NCBI GenBank assembly: GCA_947683625.1
Contig: CANTUR010000047.1
Span: forward strand, 5,580,001-5,644,000
Source: Mallotus nudiflorus
Taxonomy: Eukaryota > Streptophyta > Magnoliopsida > Malpighiales > Euphorbiaceae
Length of the DNA: 64,000 nt
Direction: 5' to 3'
The notes below the pieces were generated by a model. It was not told the DNA's origin. It worked only from the letters and a program-made list of their open reading frames with translations, and did no database searches. Position numbers and translations under genes: made by a program. This document shows positions 45,481 to 57,589 of this stretch, piece after piece. Every line of letters starts with the position of its first letter. The stretch's first letter is position 1.

Positions 45481-46300
45481 AGCCCAATCCTCTTGTATCA
45501 TCTTAGGTTTTAAAGTCTGGTAATTCTAGGGTACCTTGCTCGTCTTTTCCCAGTCCTTGCCTAGGTCGATAATTCATCTTCTTAATCATGCTCATAACCC
45601 TTGGATCCATCATAATTCCCTCCAAGATCATGGCTATTTGGAAACCAAGAGGAGTAACTACCTGCTTTTGACTATCCATAACTGTGGACATAGGCTTGCC
45701 CATACTCGCATCTAAAGTTACAACCTCCCTTTCATGTAGGAATTTCACCTTTTGATGCACAATGGAAGGCACTCCTCCCAAAACATGATACCAAGGCCTG
45801 CCCAGTAACAAGGCATAAGTGACAAGAATGTCTAGTATAGTGAATTCAACCATTGCTTCTATAGGCCCAGTCTTCACGGGAGCCATAAATGTTCCCTCTA
45901 CATTCCCTATGTTATCATCATAAGCCCTTATTACAAGGTCTGATTTTGCCAAATCCTCCACCTTTACTTCTAAATTGGGTAGGATCCATAGCAGGCAAAC
46001 ATTAATTGTGGACCCATCATCCACCATCACATAAGTGGTCCTTTTCCCTCTCACTTCAACTAGAATGAACAAAGCTTTATTATGATTCCTTCCTTCCATA
46101 GGTAGATCCTCATTAAAGAAAGTAATAACCCCATGTTTTTTATCCGTAACCTTGGCCACCATTGCTTCAGGGGTAGCAGTAGTTTCAATGTTTATCTTAG
46201 CTAGAGCCTTAACCAGAGCTTTCCTATGGCTACTTGAGTGCATCAAGAGCTCCCAAATGCTTACATTTGCTTTTTCTTTCTTGAGTTGTTCAAGAATCAG
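45481..46300 (-). pseudogene. Aspartic protease of element B
   Basis: A 247-codon open frame (46246-45503). VMVDDGSTINVCLLWILPNL holds the active-site Asp in the DDGS form, and YALLLGRPWYHVLGGVPSIV is the second half. The end, IMMDPRVMSMIKKMNYRPRQ and LGKDEQGTLELPDF, is typical of Tat protease ends. The most intact pol piece of B. Confidence 0.88.
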
Positions 46301-46800
46301 GCATTACCATGTTCATCTGAGTCTTTTCCTTCAACAGCTTCTTCTCTCTCTGTAGTTTTCTCTGCTGGTTTATAACCCTTCCCACTTTTGGTAACATGAC
46401 TGACTTTGAGATTATCAAGCCATACATTATATCTTTCAGTGCCTTCCTTATCAGAATTGTACTAAATATCAATAAACCCAATAATTTAGTCCATCTTTCC
46501 ATACTTCAACCATGCATTTCTCCTTTTTGACTAGCAGCTTTTCATCACCGAACTCATCACCCCATCCTATAGGCTTGATTGTATCAATGAATATGTCAAA
46601 AGAAGGTGGTTTAGAATAAAACACGTTATAATCAAACTTGCCTGAGGCCTGACCCAATAAGTTTTCTATTCTTTCCATATCTTTAGGGGCACTAGGAGAT
46701 TTCTCATCGGCATTAAGGTTTAGATCCTCAAAAGAGTTTAGCACTTCTTCCTCTCTTACTCCTAAGTTGATCATCACAGTTGTTAGAGGTGGCATGTTTC
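46301..46800 (-). pseudogene. Gag-protease linker of element B
   Basis: Open pieces 46795-46469 (EEVLNSFEDLNLNADEKS, ASGKFDYNVFYSKPPSFD, GWGDEFGDEK) and 46502-46290. Matches A 31322-32239. Cut by H at 46805. Confidence 0.6.
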
Positions 46801-47167
46801 GGTAATGTAATAACCCTTATTTTTAAATTATTTAAATATAAATTGAGATATGTAGTGTTAATAAATTTAAAATTCATGTTTATTTATTTTATTATTTGTG
46901 ATTAATAATTACTATTTTTATATTAAAATATATTTTCTACGTAAATATGTAATTTTAAAAGTTTTATTATTTAGATATTAAGGTTAGCATTATTGATTGT
47001 TATTTTTTTTTATATAGTATTATTTTAATAATATTAATTTTTAGTGCATTATTATTTCTATTATTATTTTTATTAATTTACATTATGTATTTTATTATTA
47101 AATTATTTCATTAGTATTATTAATAATATTATTATTCATTGTTAATTTTATGTTATGTATTTTATTA

Positions 47168-47168
<1 letters not shown>

Positions 47169-47214
<46 letters not shown>
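47169..47214. repeat. (TA)n microsatellite in H
   Basis: About 23 TA units just upstream of the GC-richer stretch. Confidence 0.95.
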
Positions 47215-47216
<2 letters not shown>

Positions 47217-49330
47217 AAACGAAGAACAAGAAACAAAAACGCAGAAGACATAGAAAACTCACCCCTCCCCTACTGCAATCTTAATCACCTGCCGTCGGTG
47301 TGCCTCCCTCACCATCGTCGTCGACCCTTCCTTCTCCTGCCATCACCACCATCCTCTTCCTTCTTCTCCAATCGCCAGTTTCTGCAGAAACAGCAGCAAC
47401 AACAGTAGGTGAATTTTCGATCGTTTCTTCCTCCTCCAGCCACCTTAGCTTGGTCTGCAAGTGCTGTTCGACTCCTGGAGCTTCAAAGAGGCCGAATCCA
47501 AGCTCCTTTCAAACTTGAATCCGATTGTTTGTGAGTTAGATTTTTTGGTTTTGAGCTTTTAGGGTTTTCTATTTTTTTGGTTGATTTTTGGTTGGTTCTT
47601 GAAAACTCCCTTTACAAATAATGATTCTAATAGCTCAAGCTTCATGAATATTTTTTTTATTTTTGGAAATTATTTGAATTTTGGTGAATTTTTTATTATT
47701 TTATTATTATTTATTGAATTTTCATAAATTAATTATTTAAATTATAAATTTGGTTGATTTGGTGTTATTATATATTTTTATTAATTTTAGTGTTGAGAAA
47801 ATAATTTTTGAGAATATTATGTGATTTTTAAGAATATTTTTCTATTATGTGAATATTGGAATTTTAGGTTGAATGTATATTTTTGTTGAAATTATTGGTT
47901 AGTTATATGTTTTAGATAATATTAGAATAATATATGTTGATAAAATAATTTTAATGACTTTATATAAATTTTGAGGAAATTATTTAGTATTATGTGTATT
48001 TTGAAATTATAGGGTAATTATGAGTTTTTGTTAAAATTATAGTTAACTATTATGTTTTAAAATGGTTTTATAATTATTTAAGGTAATAAAATGATTTTTA
48101 TAAATTATTTACTATTTTGAACTAATTAATACTAATTTTCAAAAATCATTTTCAAATAATATATTATTTACTAAATTGGTGATTAAATGGGTTTTTTTAA
48201 TACCTTTTAATATATATTTAGGCTATTTAAGCTATTTTAATATATAAAAGTGAATATTTACTATTTAATATAATATTATTAAAAAATTGGATTTTTAATA
48301 ATATTATATTATTATTTTGGGATTTTTATTTAATTATTGTGAAATAATTATATTGAGTGTTTTTATGTTTAAATATGCTATATTTTGATATTTTGAGGAT
48401 ATTTATGAATTTATTGATTTTTAATATATTTATTATATTATTTGATTTTTGGTGGAATTGTAAACTGCAATTGGGAAATTGTGTAGTTCGGGGTTCCAAC
48501 TGAAGGTGTTGTGTATTCTGTTGTTAAAAGTGCATTTTCTTGCATGATTAGCTCTACTTTTTAGTAGAGAGATGTCCATTTTATAGAGGAAGCTCTATCA
48601 AATTTTTGGTAGAATTCTCGTAAAATGTGACGTCACGTCGATCCTGAGATTTCAATTTTTGTCTGAGTTATGTATTCTTAGATCGAGTCTCTTTAGAAGC
48701 ATAAGTTAGCTTTATTCTAATTTTTTGTTATTACTATATTATTTTCTAGTTGCACCAGCGCTAAGACCGAGACCTAGTGGACCGAGCCTGTCAAGCCAGT
48801 CTTGAGGAGTGGAAACTTGTGAGTTGTTATTTTATGTATACATTGCATTTAGGATGTATGTTTTAGAATATACATGTTTTGATTTGTATTTATTCATAAA
48901 TTGTTTCGTTAAAATGTTTAGTATATGTTAGGTATATTTTTTATATATTTCAAAATAATGCATGTTTTATTTTTGATATATACTTAGAATGTTTTTAGTA
49001 TATTATTGGTTTTTATTTGACATATTTTATAATTGATTTCAAATTTATTTAGCATATATATACTTGAAATATACTTAGTATATTTTAGGTATATTTCTAG
49101 TATATATATGGTTTATTTTATTATTATGAATGTTAGTATGCATTATTTATTTTCCTGTATGAATGTGTTATTTAAATGAAGGATATCAATAAAACATGCT
49201 ACCTAGTGGGTAGCAGTAGGACCGTGTACGTACTAGCACAATAGATTTAGGGTTGAGTGAGAATCATTTGAGATATTTGATGATATATGATTGAATGATT
49301 TAAGATTTAATGTGATTGAATAGTGTGGTT

Positions 49331-49430
49331 GCTGGAGCTCGATTGACCTAGTGTCTCAAGGCCAATCACACTGACAGTGACACTGTTGGAGCTCGGTTGA
49401 CTTAGTGTCTCGAGGCCAATCGGCTATCCA
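49331..49430. repeat. 54-bp tandem duplication in H
   Basis: tggagctcgattgacctagt at 49333 is repeated as tggagctcggttgacttagt at 49387, both followed by gtctcRaggccaatc. Two units. Confidence 0.85.
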
Positions 49431-50077
49431 TATGGAATAAGTGAATTAATTTGGAATTAAGTGAGCCTGTATGGCTAGAGAGTTATTGTTGATAGAGGTT
49501 GCATTTAAATAGGGTTCTATTTGATCCTTTAATAAAACATTTATTTTTTAGCATTTATATATAAAGTGATTTCAGCATCTGTGTGAAATGCTTGTATATA
49601 TATTTATTATATATGGAGTTTGATTGCATATGACATTAGGAGATGCATGTATTTATAATATAATAATTCACTCAGTGAGGTCTGACTCTCCTCAATTATA
49701 TTTTTACAGGAGACTTTTCTTCCTTAGACCTTAGTAGTAGACCAACTCGCCGAATTTCTTCAGCCCCGGCTATTTTGTGTAAATTACTTATCTAATTTTA
49801 TTGTACTTTAGAAAACTACAATAGTAGCTATATTTTGTATTTGTTGTATTTTGGTTGTAATTTCAGAGGCCTTTCTTTAAATATTATATAATATTTTATT
49901 TTATGATATGATAGAAATTTATTTTTATTATATTGGTTTGAGATTTTAATTATGGTGCATATTTTATTTTATTTATTGCATGCTATTATTTTTAAGGCTT
50001 GCTATGGGTTCCAGATTCGAAAGAATTCCCATTCCTTAGCACCGATTATGACTCCTGGTTTGGGTCGTGATAGGTAA

Positions 50078-51560
50078 TTTGGGAAAGGATTATTTCAGGT
50101 GTTTGGGTTTGGATATGATTTCTCAAGGTTCATGATTTTTCCAAAATTTATGAGGTTTTGGAGTTCATGTTTAAGGCATATGCCAGAATCAGTTGGATGA
50201 CTAGCAACTTGGTGAAACTTGCAATAACTATTTGGGTCAAAGCTAGGGAGATTTAGGTTTAGTGGTCTAGTAGGGGTTAAAGGTTTAAGGAGGCCTTTTT
50301 GGGTGAGACGGTCTAGGACTTTGGATAAGGGTTGGTTAAAGTTTAAGAATCTCCTGGGTTGTTGGATAGCATGAACTCATACAACCCGACTAGTATTTCC
50401 TTGTTGTGTGCCCCCATTTGGGTAATTTCTCACTCCAATGTTCCTAGTGACCTTCTTTTTCTCATTTTTAATCTCTACAGCTTGCAACCCATCATTGTAA
50501 AGATCTAAAAATGTCTTAGGATTCATTATCTACAGCCTCTCAACTAGATTATGTAACATGTTTCGAACTATCATCCTAACCTGATCCTTCTCAGCCAACT
50601 TGTTCTTTATTAGTCCCACCTTATTCATGAACCTGGTTAGAAAATCCAAGAATGACTCTTTGGGCCTCTGCTTATTCAGTTCTAGATCCTTAATAGATAC
50701 TTTGAGTCTAGTGTTGTAGTCGTATTGCTTTAGGAAAGTAGTGCACAGTTCTCTTTAGTCTACACGGATAGACTTCTCCAACCCATGATACCAATTGACA
50801 ACCATGCCCTCTAATGACAGTACAAATAGCTTAGTAACTGTGAATAAAGGAGCCTTAGTGGTGCTCATGGTAGTTATGTATTGACTAAGGTGAATCCTCG
50901 AGTCCCCAGTACTATCAAACTTCTACAACTATGGCATCTTGAATTTGTCAGGCAATTTATCCTCCTCGAATTACGTCATATCATCAAAATCAAATGAGTA
51001 TCCAATGCCCTGTCCTCTCATCAACTCCTCTATCTTGGACATTTTCTGAGTCAGTGCTTTCATCTGCTTATATTCCAGCTCTTGAACTTGCTCAAATGAT
51101 TCCCTTTTTTCCTTTTCAACGATATAACTCTCAACATCCTCGAAATTCATTTCCCCAGAATTGTCATTGTTAGCAGGTAGTGTACCCATAGAAGGGGGAT
51201 TGGCCACAATAGGTGGATTGGTTGCAGGAGGTGTAGCAACAACAGGTGGTTGCATCAATCCGGCAAAAGCTTGTCTTAACTCATCTTGCATCATCGCTCT
51301 CATGTCATCCATCAGTGCTCCTTTGACATCCTCTATGGTCCAGTTTCCTCCTTCTTGTTGTTCCATTTCTTTGACTTGTTTCACTTATGCAGATTATAGG
51401 TAGAGTGGATTAATGGGACTCCTTTCCAATCTGCTAAGGATCTCTTTTGCAATCGATTGCGGACTCGAATCAGTTCTCACTAGTCTGCCACCCTTTTGAC
51501 TCCAAACACAGGAAGACCCGAATGAATCTGTAATGGCTGAAAGATAAATGTTAGTATAAT
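50078..51560 (-). pseudogene. Gag of element B
   Basis: Open 51384-50971: MEQQEGGNWTIEDVKGALMD, a Pro/Ala/Asn-rich hinge, and MKALTQKMSKIEELMRGQGI. Upstream (51540-51394) SSCVWSQKGGRLVRTDS and RLERSPINPLYL belong to the same protein, followed by a stop, so the true start is 5' of 51384. The gag core (50200-50960) is readable through several stops. Homologous to A 32240-33606. Cut from protease by H. Confidence 0.8.
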
Positions 51561-52272
51561 GCACGAGATGCATGTATGCATGATGCACGTGCTATGCAAC
51601 AGGTAGTAAGTAACAAATTAGGTATACATGCATCCTTCCAACATTATTCCACCCACACACATATTCAATGGCGAGTCTCTTTTCCTAGGATTTTTATTCT
51701 TGGTCTTAATATCAATAGGGGATATCAGGGACCGACACGCATGCCGAATCTCTCTTAAAGCAGTAAAACATATAAATAATATTTCTAGGTATAAAAGCAT
51801 AGCCCAATCTTTATTAGGCCTGATGGGCTTTTAAAGTATGGGCTTGGGCCTTTATAGATAGAAATACCTTATGGCAACATTCACAAGCAATTTGGGTAAA
51901 TCCTAGGGGAAATAACTAAGCCATTATATATGGTTGGGGTCCAGTAAGAAGGTCAATGTTCCCTTAGGAAGATGCCCTCCTTTAAGACTTAAGTCACAAG
52001 CCAAGGTCAGAGAGGTCCGGCATCCTTTGCAAACTTGAGAGAAGACTACCCCCCTTAAGGAATTAGGTTACAAACTCTAGTCAGATGAGCACGGTAATCT
52101 CTCTTAAACCGAGTTAAGGCTAAGAGTGATGGTTAGCCAATTTACAATCCCATGAAGCTAGTGGAATCGTACCGATGCCATCGGTTAATAGCGACATGCA
52201 GAATGAATGCAAAAATAAAATAATAATTAATAAAATAATTCTAAAGAACACAAGTAGAATCAGTATCTCTTA
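51561..52272 (-). other. Leader of element B
   Basis: Non-coding 5' leader between PBS and gag. It matches the A leader (54322-55001), for example gggatatcagggaccgac and ctctcttaaaccgagttaag. No supported gene; short frames here are chance. Confidence 0.75.
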
Positions 52273-52290
52273 TCCCCAATGGAGTTGCCA
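52273..52290 (-). promoter_or_regulatory. Primer-binding site of element B
   Basis: On the - strand TGGCAACTCCATTGGGGA, one base after the end of the 5' LTR at 52292. It resembles the TGGCGACTCC... PBS of Ogre/Tat-type elements, which I recall as tRNA-Arg; the tRNA is not verified here. Confidence 0.75.
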
Positions 52291-52291
52291 C

Positions 52292-54316
52292 TGTAGATGG
52301 CGGGGGGTTAGTGCTACTGTAGACTGTGGGGTTTAGCGTGCGTCCAAGATTTTAGCAACCGCGACACTGTTTAAGCTCAAGGCTCTAAAGAACACACTAA
52401 CCACTGTCACAAAGACATGGTATGGAGCTGAGGAGTCGCTACTTAGGGTAATAACTGGGGCAAATAAAAAAGGTGGTACTCAATTCCCTAAAAGAAAGCT
52501 AATACCACAACTAGGAGATTCTAGGTACGGAATACCAACTTCTTTCAGTCTTTTGTTCATTTAGAATTACTTTATGAATTACTATATTATCCTTTATTTA
52601 CATGCAATTTCATATAAACCCTAATTCTAGCAATTAACTCCAAGGCAAACCAATCATGAAAATACAAGTAAATAATGCATCCAATAGAATATATAATCCC
52701 CAAGTTAGTCTAATATACATAGATTTTAATTAAATGAACTAAATCTACATGTTTTAATGCTATGGTGATCTTAAATCTATAAATTATGAAAAAGGCTTAA
52801 ATTTAAATGGGCTAAGTCTATTTAATTAAATTAAATTAAGTGGGCCTATGTCTAATTTACTAAATGGGTCTAAGTTATCTCTACTCTAAAAATCTAATTA
52901 ATTATGAGCCTAAAATGCTTTTTAATTAATTAATCATAATTAATTAAACCTAAAAAACCTAAGTTTAAATGGATGAATTAGAATCTAATATGGGCTTAAG
53001 GCCCAAAACACATAAAAATAGATAAACAAGCCCAAAAAATAAATAAAACAATTAAATAAAAGATCAAAAAACTAATTAAATTAATTCTTTCTAAAACCCT
53101 AATTTCCATTAACATTCATCCTAAATTAATCTACATCCACCATTGATTTTAATTAATTACCCAATTAAGACCCTAATTTTACTAACCAATTAATTAACAT
53201 AAACATGCAATCACACATAATTCCACTATTCCCACTATTAGGGCTATTACAATAATCTATAGAAAATAATAATAAAATAATTAATACAACCCCAAAAATA
53301 AATAAATAAAATAAAGCAATAAAATAAAATAATAATAATAATAAACCCTAGAAACTATATCTCTGTAAGGTCTTATCCATGGCATCCTATGGACCTCTTA
53401 TGGATTTGATTATCCAAGTATGATCATAATGTGTTTTCCTCTATAATCACCATAAAAAAGAATAAAAATTATGATTAATGGATAAATTATAACAATAAAA
53501 AAAATTAAAAATCAAAAAAATCAAATAAAGAAATCAAATAAAATAAAATAAGAAGAAGATGATGCTTATGGATGATTTTAATGGAGTGCTCCTCAGATTT
53601 TGTAGAATCACCATTCTTGATAGTTCTTCAAATATTTTTCTTCAAAAATCCTTCAAAGATCTTAATTTAAGCAAAAGAATTCATAGAGAATAAGATGTTT
53701 TTCTCTTGTTTCTCCCCCTCTTTCTTTTTCTCTCTTTTTTATTTCTTTCTTTTGTTCCTTCCTCTTCTCTTTTCTTTTCATACCTTTCTTTTTTTCTCTT
53801 TTTTTTTCCTCCCTTCTTTTTTCCTTTCTTCTGCCTCCTCTATTTTCAGAGCCAAAACACTCCTTATATAAGGATACATCTTCAAACCCTAGTTATAAAT
53901 TGATTCCTAAAAGACTTCTATTTCCTTAAAAATATTATCAAAATAATTTTAGGAGAATTTCATATCAATTAGGACTCAATTTTTCCTGAAAAATTTGAGA
54001 ACTCGAGCCAAAAGAGGTCAGAATTATGAAATTCCTATCAGAATTGTGTAATTCTGATTAGAATTAATGTAATTCCAACCAATTTTGTTTTTAACTTTTA
54101 ATTACAAAAAAGTCCTTAAAAGAATTTAAGCTTTGCAATTAGGTCCTTAAAATCATTACAATTTAGTCTATGAAAACATTAAATCCTTTCTCTGAAAAAT
54201 GCAATCAAACCCCTAAAGTTTCAAAGTTCAAGTATTGAAGACCTATTTATGACATTTTCATAATTGGAGTCTTTTATTGTATCCATAACTCATCATCCTG
54301 AAATTGGGTGTCTACA
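52292..54316 (-). repeat. 5' LTR of element B
   Basis: Homologous to 33759-35708. The PBS-side end is odd: TGTAGATGGCGGGG at 52292 is followed 26 bp later by a second start, TGTAGACTGTGGGG at 52318, from which the match to the other LTR continues. PBS-like core at 52432-52441. Ends GTGTCTACA at 54316, followed by TSD acgag. Confidence 0.9.
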
Positions 54317-54321
54317 ACGAG

Positions 54322-55001
54322 TCTTTTGTCCTAGGATTTTTTATCTTGGTCTTAATATTAACAGGGGATATCAGGGACCAACTCGCATGCCAGATCTCTC
54401 TTAAAGTAGTAAAGCATAGAAACAACATTTCTAGGTATAAAAGTCTAGCCCAATCTTCATTACCCCAAGGGGCTTCAAAAGTATAGGCTTGGGCTTTTAT
54501 AGATAGAAATACCTCATGGTAATAAGCATAGAAACAACATTTCTAAGTATAAAGGTCTAGCCCAATCTTTGTTGGCCCAAGTGGGCTTCAAAAGTATGGG
54601 CCTGGGCTTTTATAGATAGAAACACCTCATGGCAAATCCTAAGGGAAGTAACTAAGCCATTATATGTGGTTAGGGTCCGATAAAAAGTTAAGGTTCATTT
54701 AGCAAGATGCTCTCCCTTAGTACTTGAGTTATAGGCCAAAGTCAGAGGGCCCCGGCCTCCTCTAGCAACTTGAGAGAAGACTATCCCCTTTAAGACTTAG
54801 GTTACAGACTTTGGTTAGATGAGCCCGGTAATCTCTCTTAAACCGAGTTAAGGCTAAGAGTGATAGTTAGCCAACCTACAACCCCATAAAACTAGTGGAA
54901 TCATGGAATCATGAACCAACGCCATCGAGTAATAAGGACATGTAGAATGAATGCAAAGAATAAAATAATTCTAAAGAACACAAGGAGAATCAATATCTCT
55001 T
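54322..55001 (-). other. Leader of element A, PBS-proximal part
   Basis: Continues 33607-33758 after the B insertion and matches the B leader. No gene. Confidence 0.75.
54413..54636 (-). repeat. 112-bp tandem duplication in the A leader
   Basis: agcatagaaacaacatttct at 54413 is repeated at 54525, and the following 90 bases (gtctagcccaatctt, cttttatagatagaaa) repeat too. The B leader has one copy. Confidence 0.85.
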
Positions 55002-55019
55002 ATCCTAGTGGAGTTGCCA
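55002..55019 (-). promoter_or_regulatory. Primer-binding site of element A
   Basis: - strand TGGCAACTCCACTAGGAT, one base from the 5' LTR start at 55021. Same site as in B. Confidence 0.75.
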
Positions 55020-55020
55020 C

Positions 55021-57353
55021 TGTAGACGGTGGTGTTTAGCATGTGCCTAAGATTTTAGCAACCATGACACTGTTTGGGCTCAGGGCTTTAGGGAACACAC
55101 TACTATGTCACAAAGACATAACATGGAGATGAGGAGTCACCACCCAGGGTAATAATTGAGATAAATCGAAAGGTGGTACTCGATTTTCTAAAAAAAAGCT
55201 AGCACCACAATCAGGAGATTTTAGGAACGGAATACTAACTTCTTTTAGTCTCGTGTTCATTTAGAATTACTTTATGAATTACTATATTATTCTCTAATTA
55301 TATGCAATTTTATTTAAACCCAAATTAAACATCCATCTAACCCAAAAAAGGCAACAGGTCATAAAATTACATGTAAAAAAATGCATACAAAAGGCAGCAT
55401 CCCAAAGTCTAAACTAGGTTAATTTTTAAAAGTTAGCTAATTCTACATGTTTTTATTTACAAGTGAAATGGACTAGAAAAAGACCTACATTTTTAATTAA
55501 TTTTAGTAAGCTTAAGTCTATTTAATTTCATTTAACTAAGGGAATAGTCCTAAGTCTACCAAATTTTAAAGAAGAAATTAAATTAATAAGTGGGCTTAAG
55601 TCTAACTTGATTTTATTTGAGTGAAATATGGGCTTAATTCTATTCATTTTAAAAGAAATAAATTTAATGGACTGAGCTACATCTAAATAGATTTTAATTA
55701 ACTATAAATGGGCCTAAAGTATAAATTGTTTTTAAAAGAAAAATAGAATGCTTTATTGGACTAGGCTAAAATCTGAATTTTAATTAAAATAGACCTAAGT
55801 CTAATTAACCTAATGGGCCTAAATTGATTTTAATTAATTAACCTAAACCATTTTTAAGCCTATTTTTTTAGTGGGTTTGGACCTATCGTGGGCTTGGGGC
55901 CCAAAGAACTACAAGATCCAAAAACAAAACCGAAACCAAAAAATCATAATAAAATCATATCAAACACGGGATTTATGTGATTTTCTAAAAATAAAACCCC
56001 GAATAAATTTACATGCAACCCTAAATTAATCTAAACCCATCATTAATTTTAATTGATTTTTATGTAATTGAACCTAAATTAATAATCAATTTTAGTGCAG
56101 AGAATATAAAATTCTACTATTTCCCACTATTAGAGCTATTACAAACTACTGTGTAGAAATTAAAATTAAATTAATTACAACCCAAAACAAAAGCAAATTA
56201 AAAGAATGTAGAAATCATAAATCCTAAATCCTACGGGTGTTTTACAGATCTTAATCTATGACATTCCATGGATTCTTCCAACGGTCATTGCCCAAAATCA
56301 CATATCTCTAACCTCATTCCTAAAGCATCACAGAGCAAGAATCAAAAAAACCAAAAAAGTTTATTAATAAATATTCAATAAATAATTAAAAATAAAGAAA
56401 TCAAATTAAAAATAAATAAAAAGACAAAGAGAAGGAGAGAATGTTGTGCAGTGCAATTTGATGGCCCCTCAGAGTGATTTTCACCATTTTTAAAGTTGAC
56501 GGTGTTGATTTCTTAATTCTCTAGACTTTGAGAATGAAAAGGACATGGTTTTTTTGTTGTAGGTTTTCTCAAGAAAAAAAACAAAAATGACTATGCCTTA
56601 TATGTAGTAAAATTAGGATTTTTTTATTTTCTCCCACAGACCCAAAAGGCTTTTTTCTCTTAATTTTTTACGCAGCTCCTCTCCCTCCCAAAAAAGGCCT
56701 CCCATTGCAGACTTCTCTCTAAGCTTTTAAAGTCATCCGAAGCCAACTTCCCCTGTGATCACGTAGGGGAGTTACGCAATATTAGGGATGAGAGCATGAG
56801 GCTCTCTGTAGATTTTTCTTTTGAATTTTGAAATCTCAAAAAGATCAGGTGAGATATTTATCTTTGAAAAAGTCTTCTAAGGCGTGACATATGGAATCTA
56901 GACCAATAAAAAATTATAAAGATGTAAAACTTTTTTTTTGCGAAAATTGATATTCTAGTATGCCGATCGAGCCCACGTAATGCTGACAAAGCCTGCGCAA
57001 ACTAATGCCTGTAATGCCGACCGAGCTCGCGTAATGCTAACCGAGCTAATCAAGCCCATAATGCCTATTGAGCCAATCAAGCCCGTAATTCTGACTGACA
57101 TTCCATTTCGTTGGTCAATCTGATTCAAGGATGAGCCAGCTATTTCAATTCAATAAATTTTTTTAATTAACAAATACAATCACAAAAAGGTCTTGGGAAG
57201 TTTCTAATTTTTTCAAATAAAACCTTAAAATGCAGTAATTTAGTCCTTTGAATCGTGAAACTCGACACTGGAGGTCAATTCTTGATCAGATATTCATTAT
57301 AGGGGCTTTCGTCGCACGCATGCACAATGGCATCCTGAAATTAGGTGCTTACA
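55021..57353 (-). repeat. 5' LTR of element A
   Basis: TGTAGACGGTGGTG to GTGCTTACA, 2333 bp, homologous to 18600-20961 with many substitutions and small indels. CpG-rich ATGCCGACCGAGC-like words at 56955-57110. PBS-like core at 55133-55142. Followed by TSD cttac. Confidence 0.92.
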
Positions 57354-57358
57354 CTTAC

Positions 57359-57428
57359 TTATAACATTTTCATCATTACAATCCTTCATTGCATCCATAT
57401 TTTATTATCTCAAAATTGGGTGTTTACA
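57359..57428 (-). repeat. 3' LTR of element C, right part
   Basis: Completes the C LTR after the A insertion; matches the last 70 bp of the B LTR (gacattttcatcattggagt region) and ends GTGTTTACA. Confidence 0.85.
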
Positions 57429-57438
57429 ATTGCCCTCC

Positions 57439-57466
57439 TTTGTCACTGTTTGCTTGACAAATTGCA
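57439..57466. other. Overlapping inverted repeats beside the PPT (element C)
   Basis: TTTGTC (57439-57444) and GACAAA (57456-57461) pair; ACTGT (57445-57449) and GCAGC-like sequence downstream pair less well than in B. Confidence 0.4.
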
Positions 57467-57589
57467 GCAAAGCAAATAAGCACATAATTTCTTAAAGATA
57501 AAGTTTTAGTACTTACCTATGCTTTTTGAGGTTTATGCTTGTAAGTAATCATAAATTCATGATGAATGCTTGTGTTGCCATGAAACACT

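Larger units (their letters stand above)
46806..50072. mobile_element. Element H: 3.3 kb probable solo LTR
   Basis: Starts TGTAATAACCC and ends GGGTCGTGATA, flanked by the perfect 5-bp TSD ggtaa (46801-46805, 50073-50077). Ends of the TGTMACGACCC / GGGTCGTGACA kind are common on gypsy LTRs. There is no gag, pol, PBS or second LTR inside, so a solo LTR, perhaps of a Tekay/Del-type element with long LTRs, fits best. It has (TA)n at 47169-47214, a GC-richer stretch (47230-47520), a 54-bp tandem repeat (49331 onward), and is otherwise very AT-rich. Confidence 0.7.
33759..54316 (-). mobile_element. Element B: Ty3/gypsy, Tat-like, with antisense genes; split by H
   Basis: LTRs at 33759-35708 and 52292-54316, TSD gcgag/acgag, PBS at 52273-52290, PPT right of 35708. 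Gag-pol is on the - strand (41697-51560), with the antisense genes (37054-41303) and hairpin array between integrase and 3' LTR. Without H the length is about 17.3 kb. It shares gene order with A but differs in LTR body, array and intron repeats, so it belongs to another subfamily, closer to C. Confidence 0.9.
18600..57353 (-). mobile_element. Element A: Ty3/gypsy, Tat-like, with antisense genes; split by B
   Basis: LTRs at 18600-20961 and 55021-57353, TSD cttat (18595-18599) and cttac (57354-57358), PBS at 55002-55019 and PPT next to 20961. Gag-pol is on the - strand (26768-33606), with two antisense genes (22002-26331) between integrase and 3' LTR. Element B (33759-54316) sits in its leader. 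Without B the length is about 18 kb. The second RNase H before integrase and the antisense genes point to the Tat lineage; that assignment rests on recognised motifs, not on a phylogeny. Confidence 0.88.

Noticed and set aside
47300..47518. Ser/Pro-rich 72-codon open frame in H as a host gene exon
   Set aside because: No recognisable domain, and it lies inside a TSD-flanked repeat; noted only as a finding.
46806..50072. H as a DNA transposon with terminal inverted repeats
   Set aside because: Only short imperfect end similarity, a 5-bp TSD and LTR-type ends; no transposase. Solo LTR is simpler.
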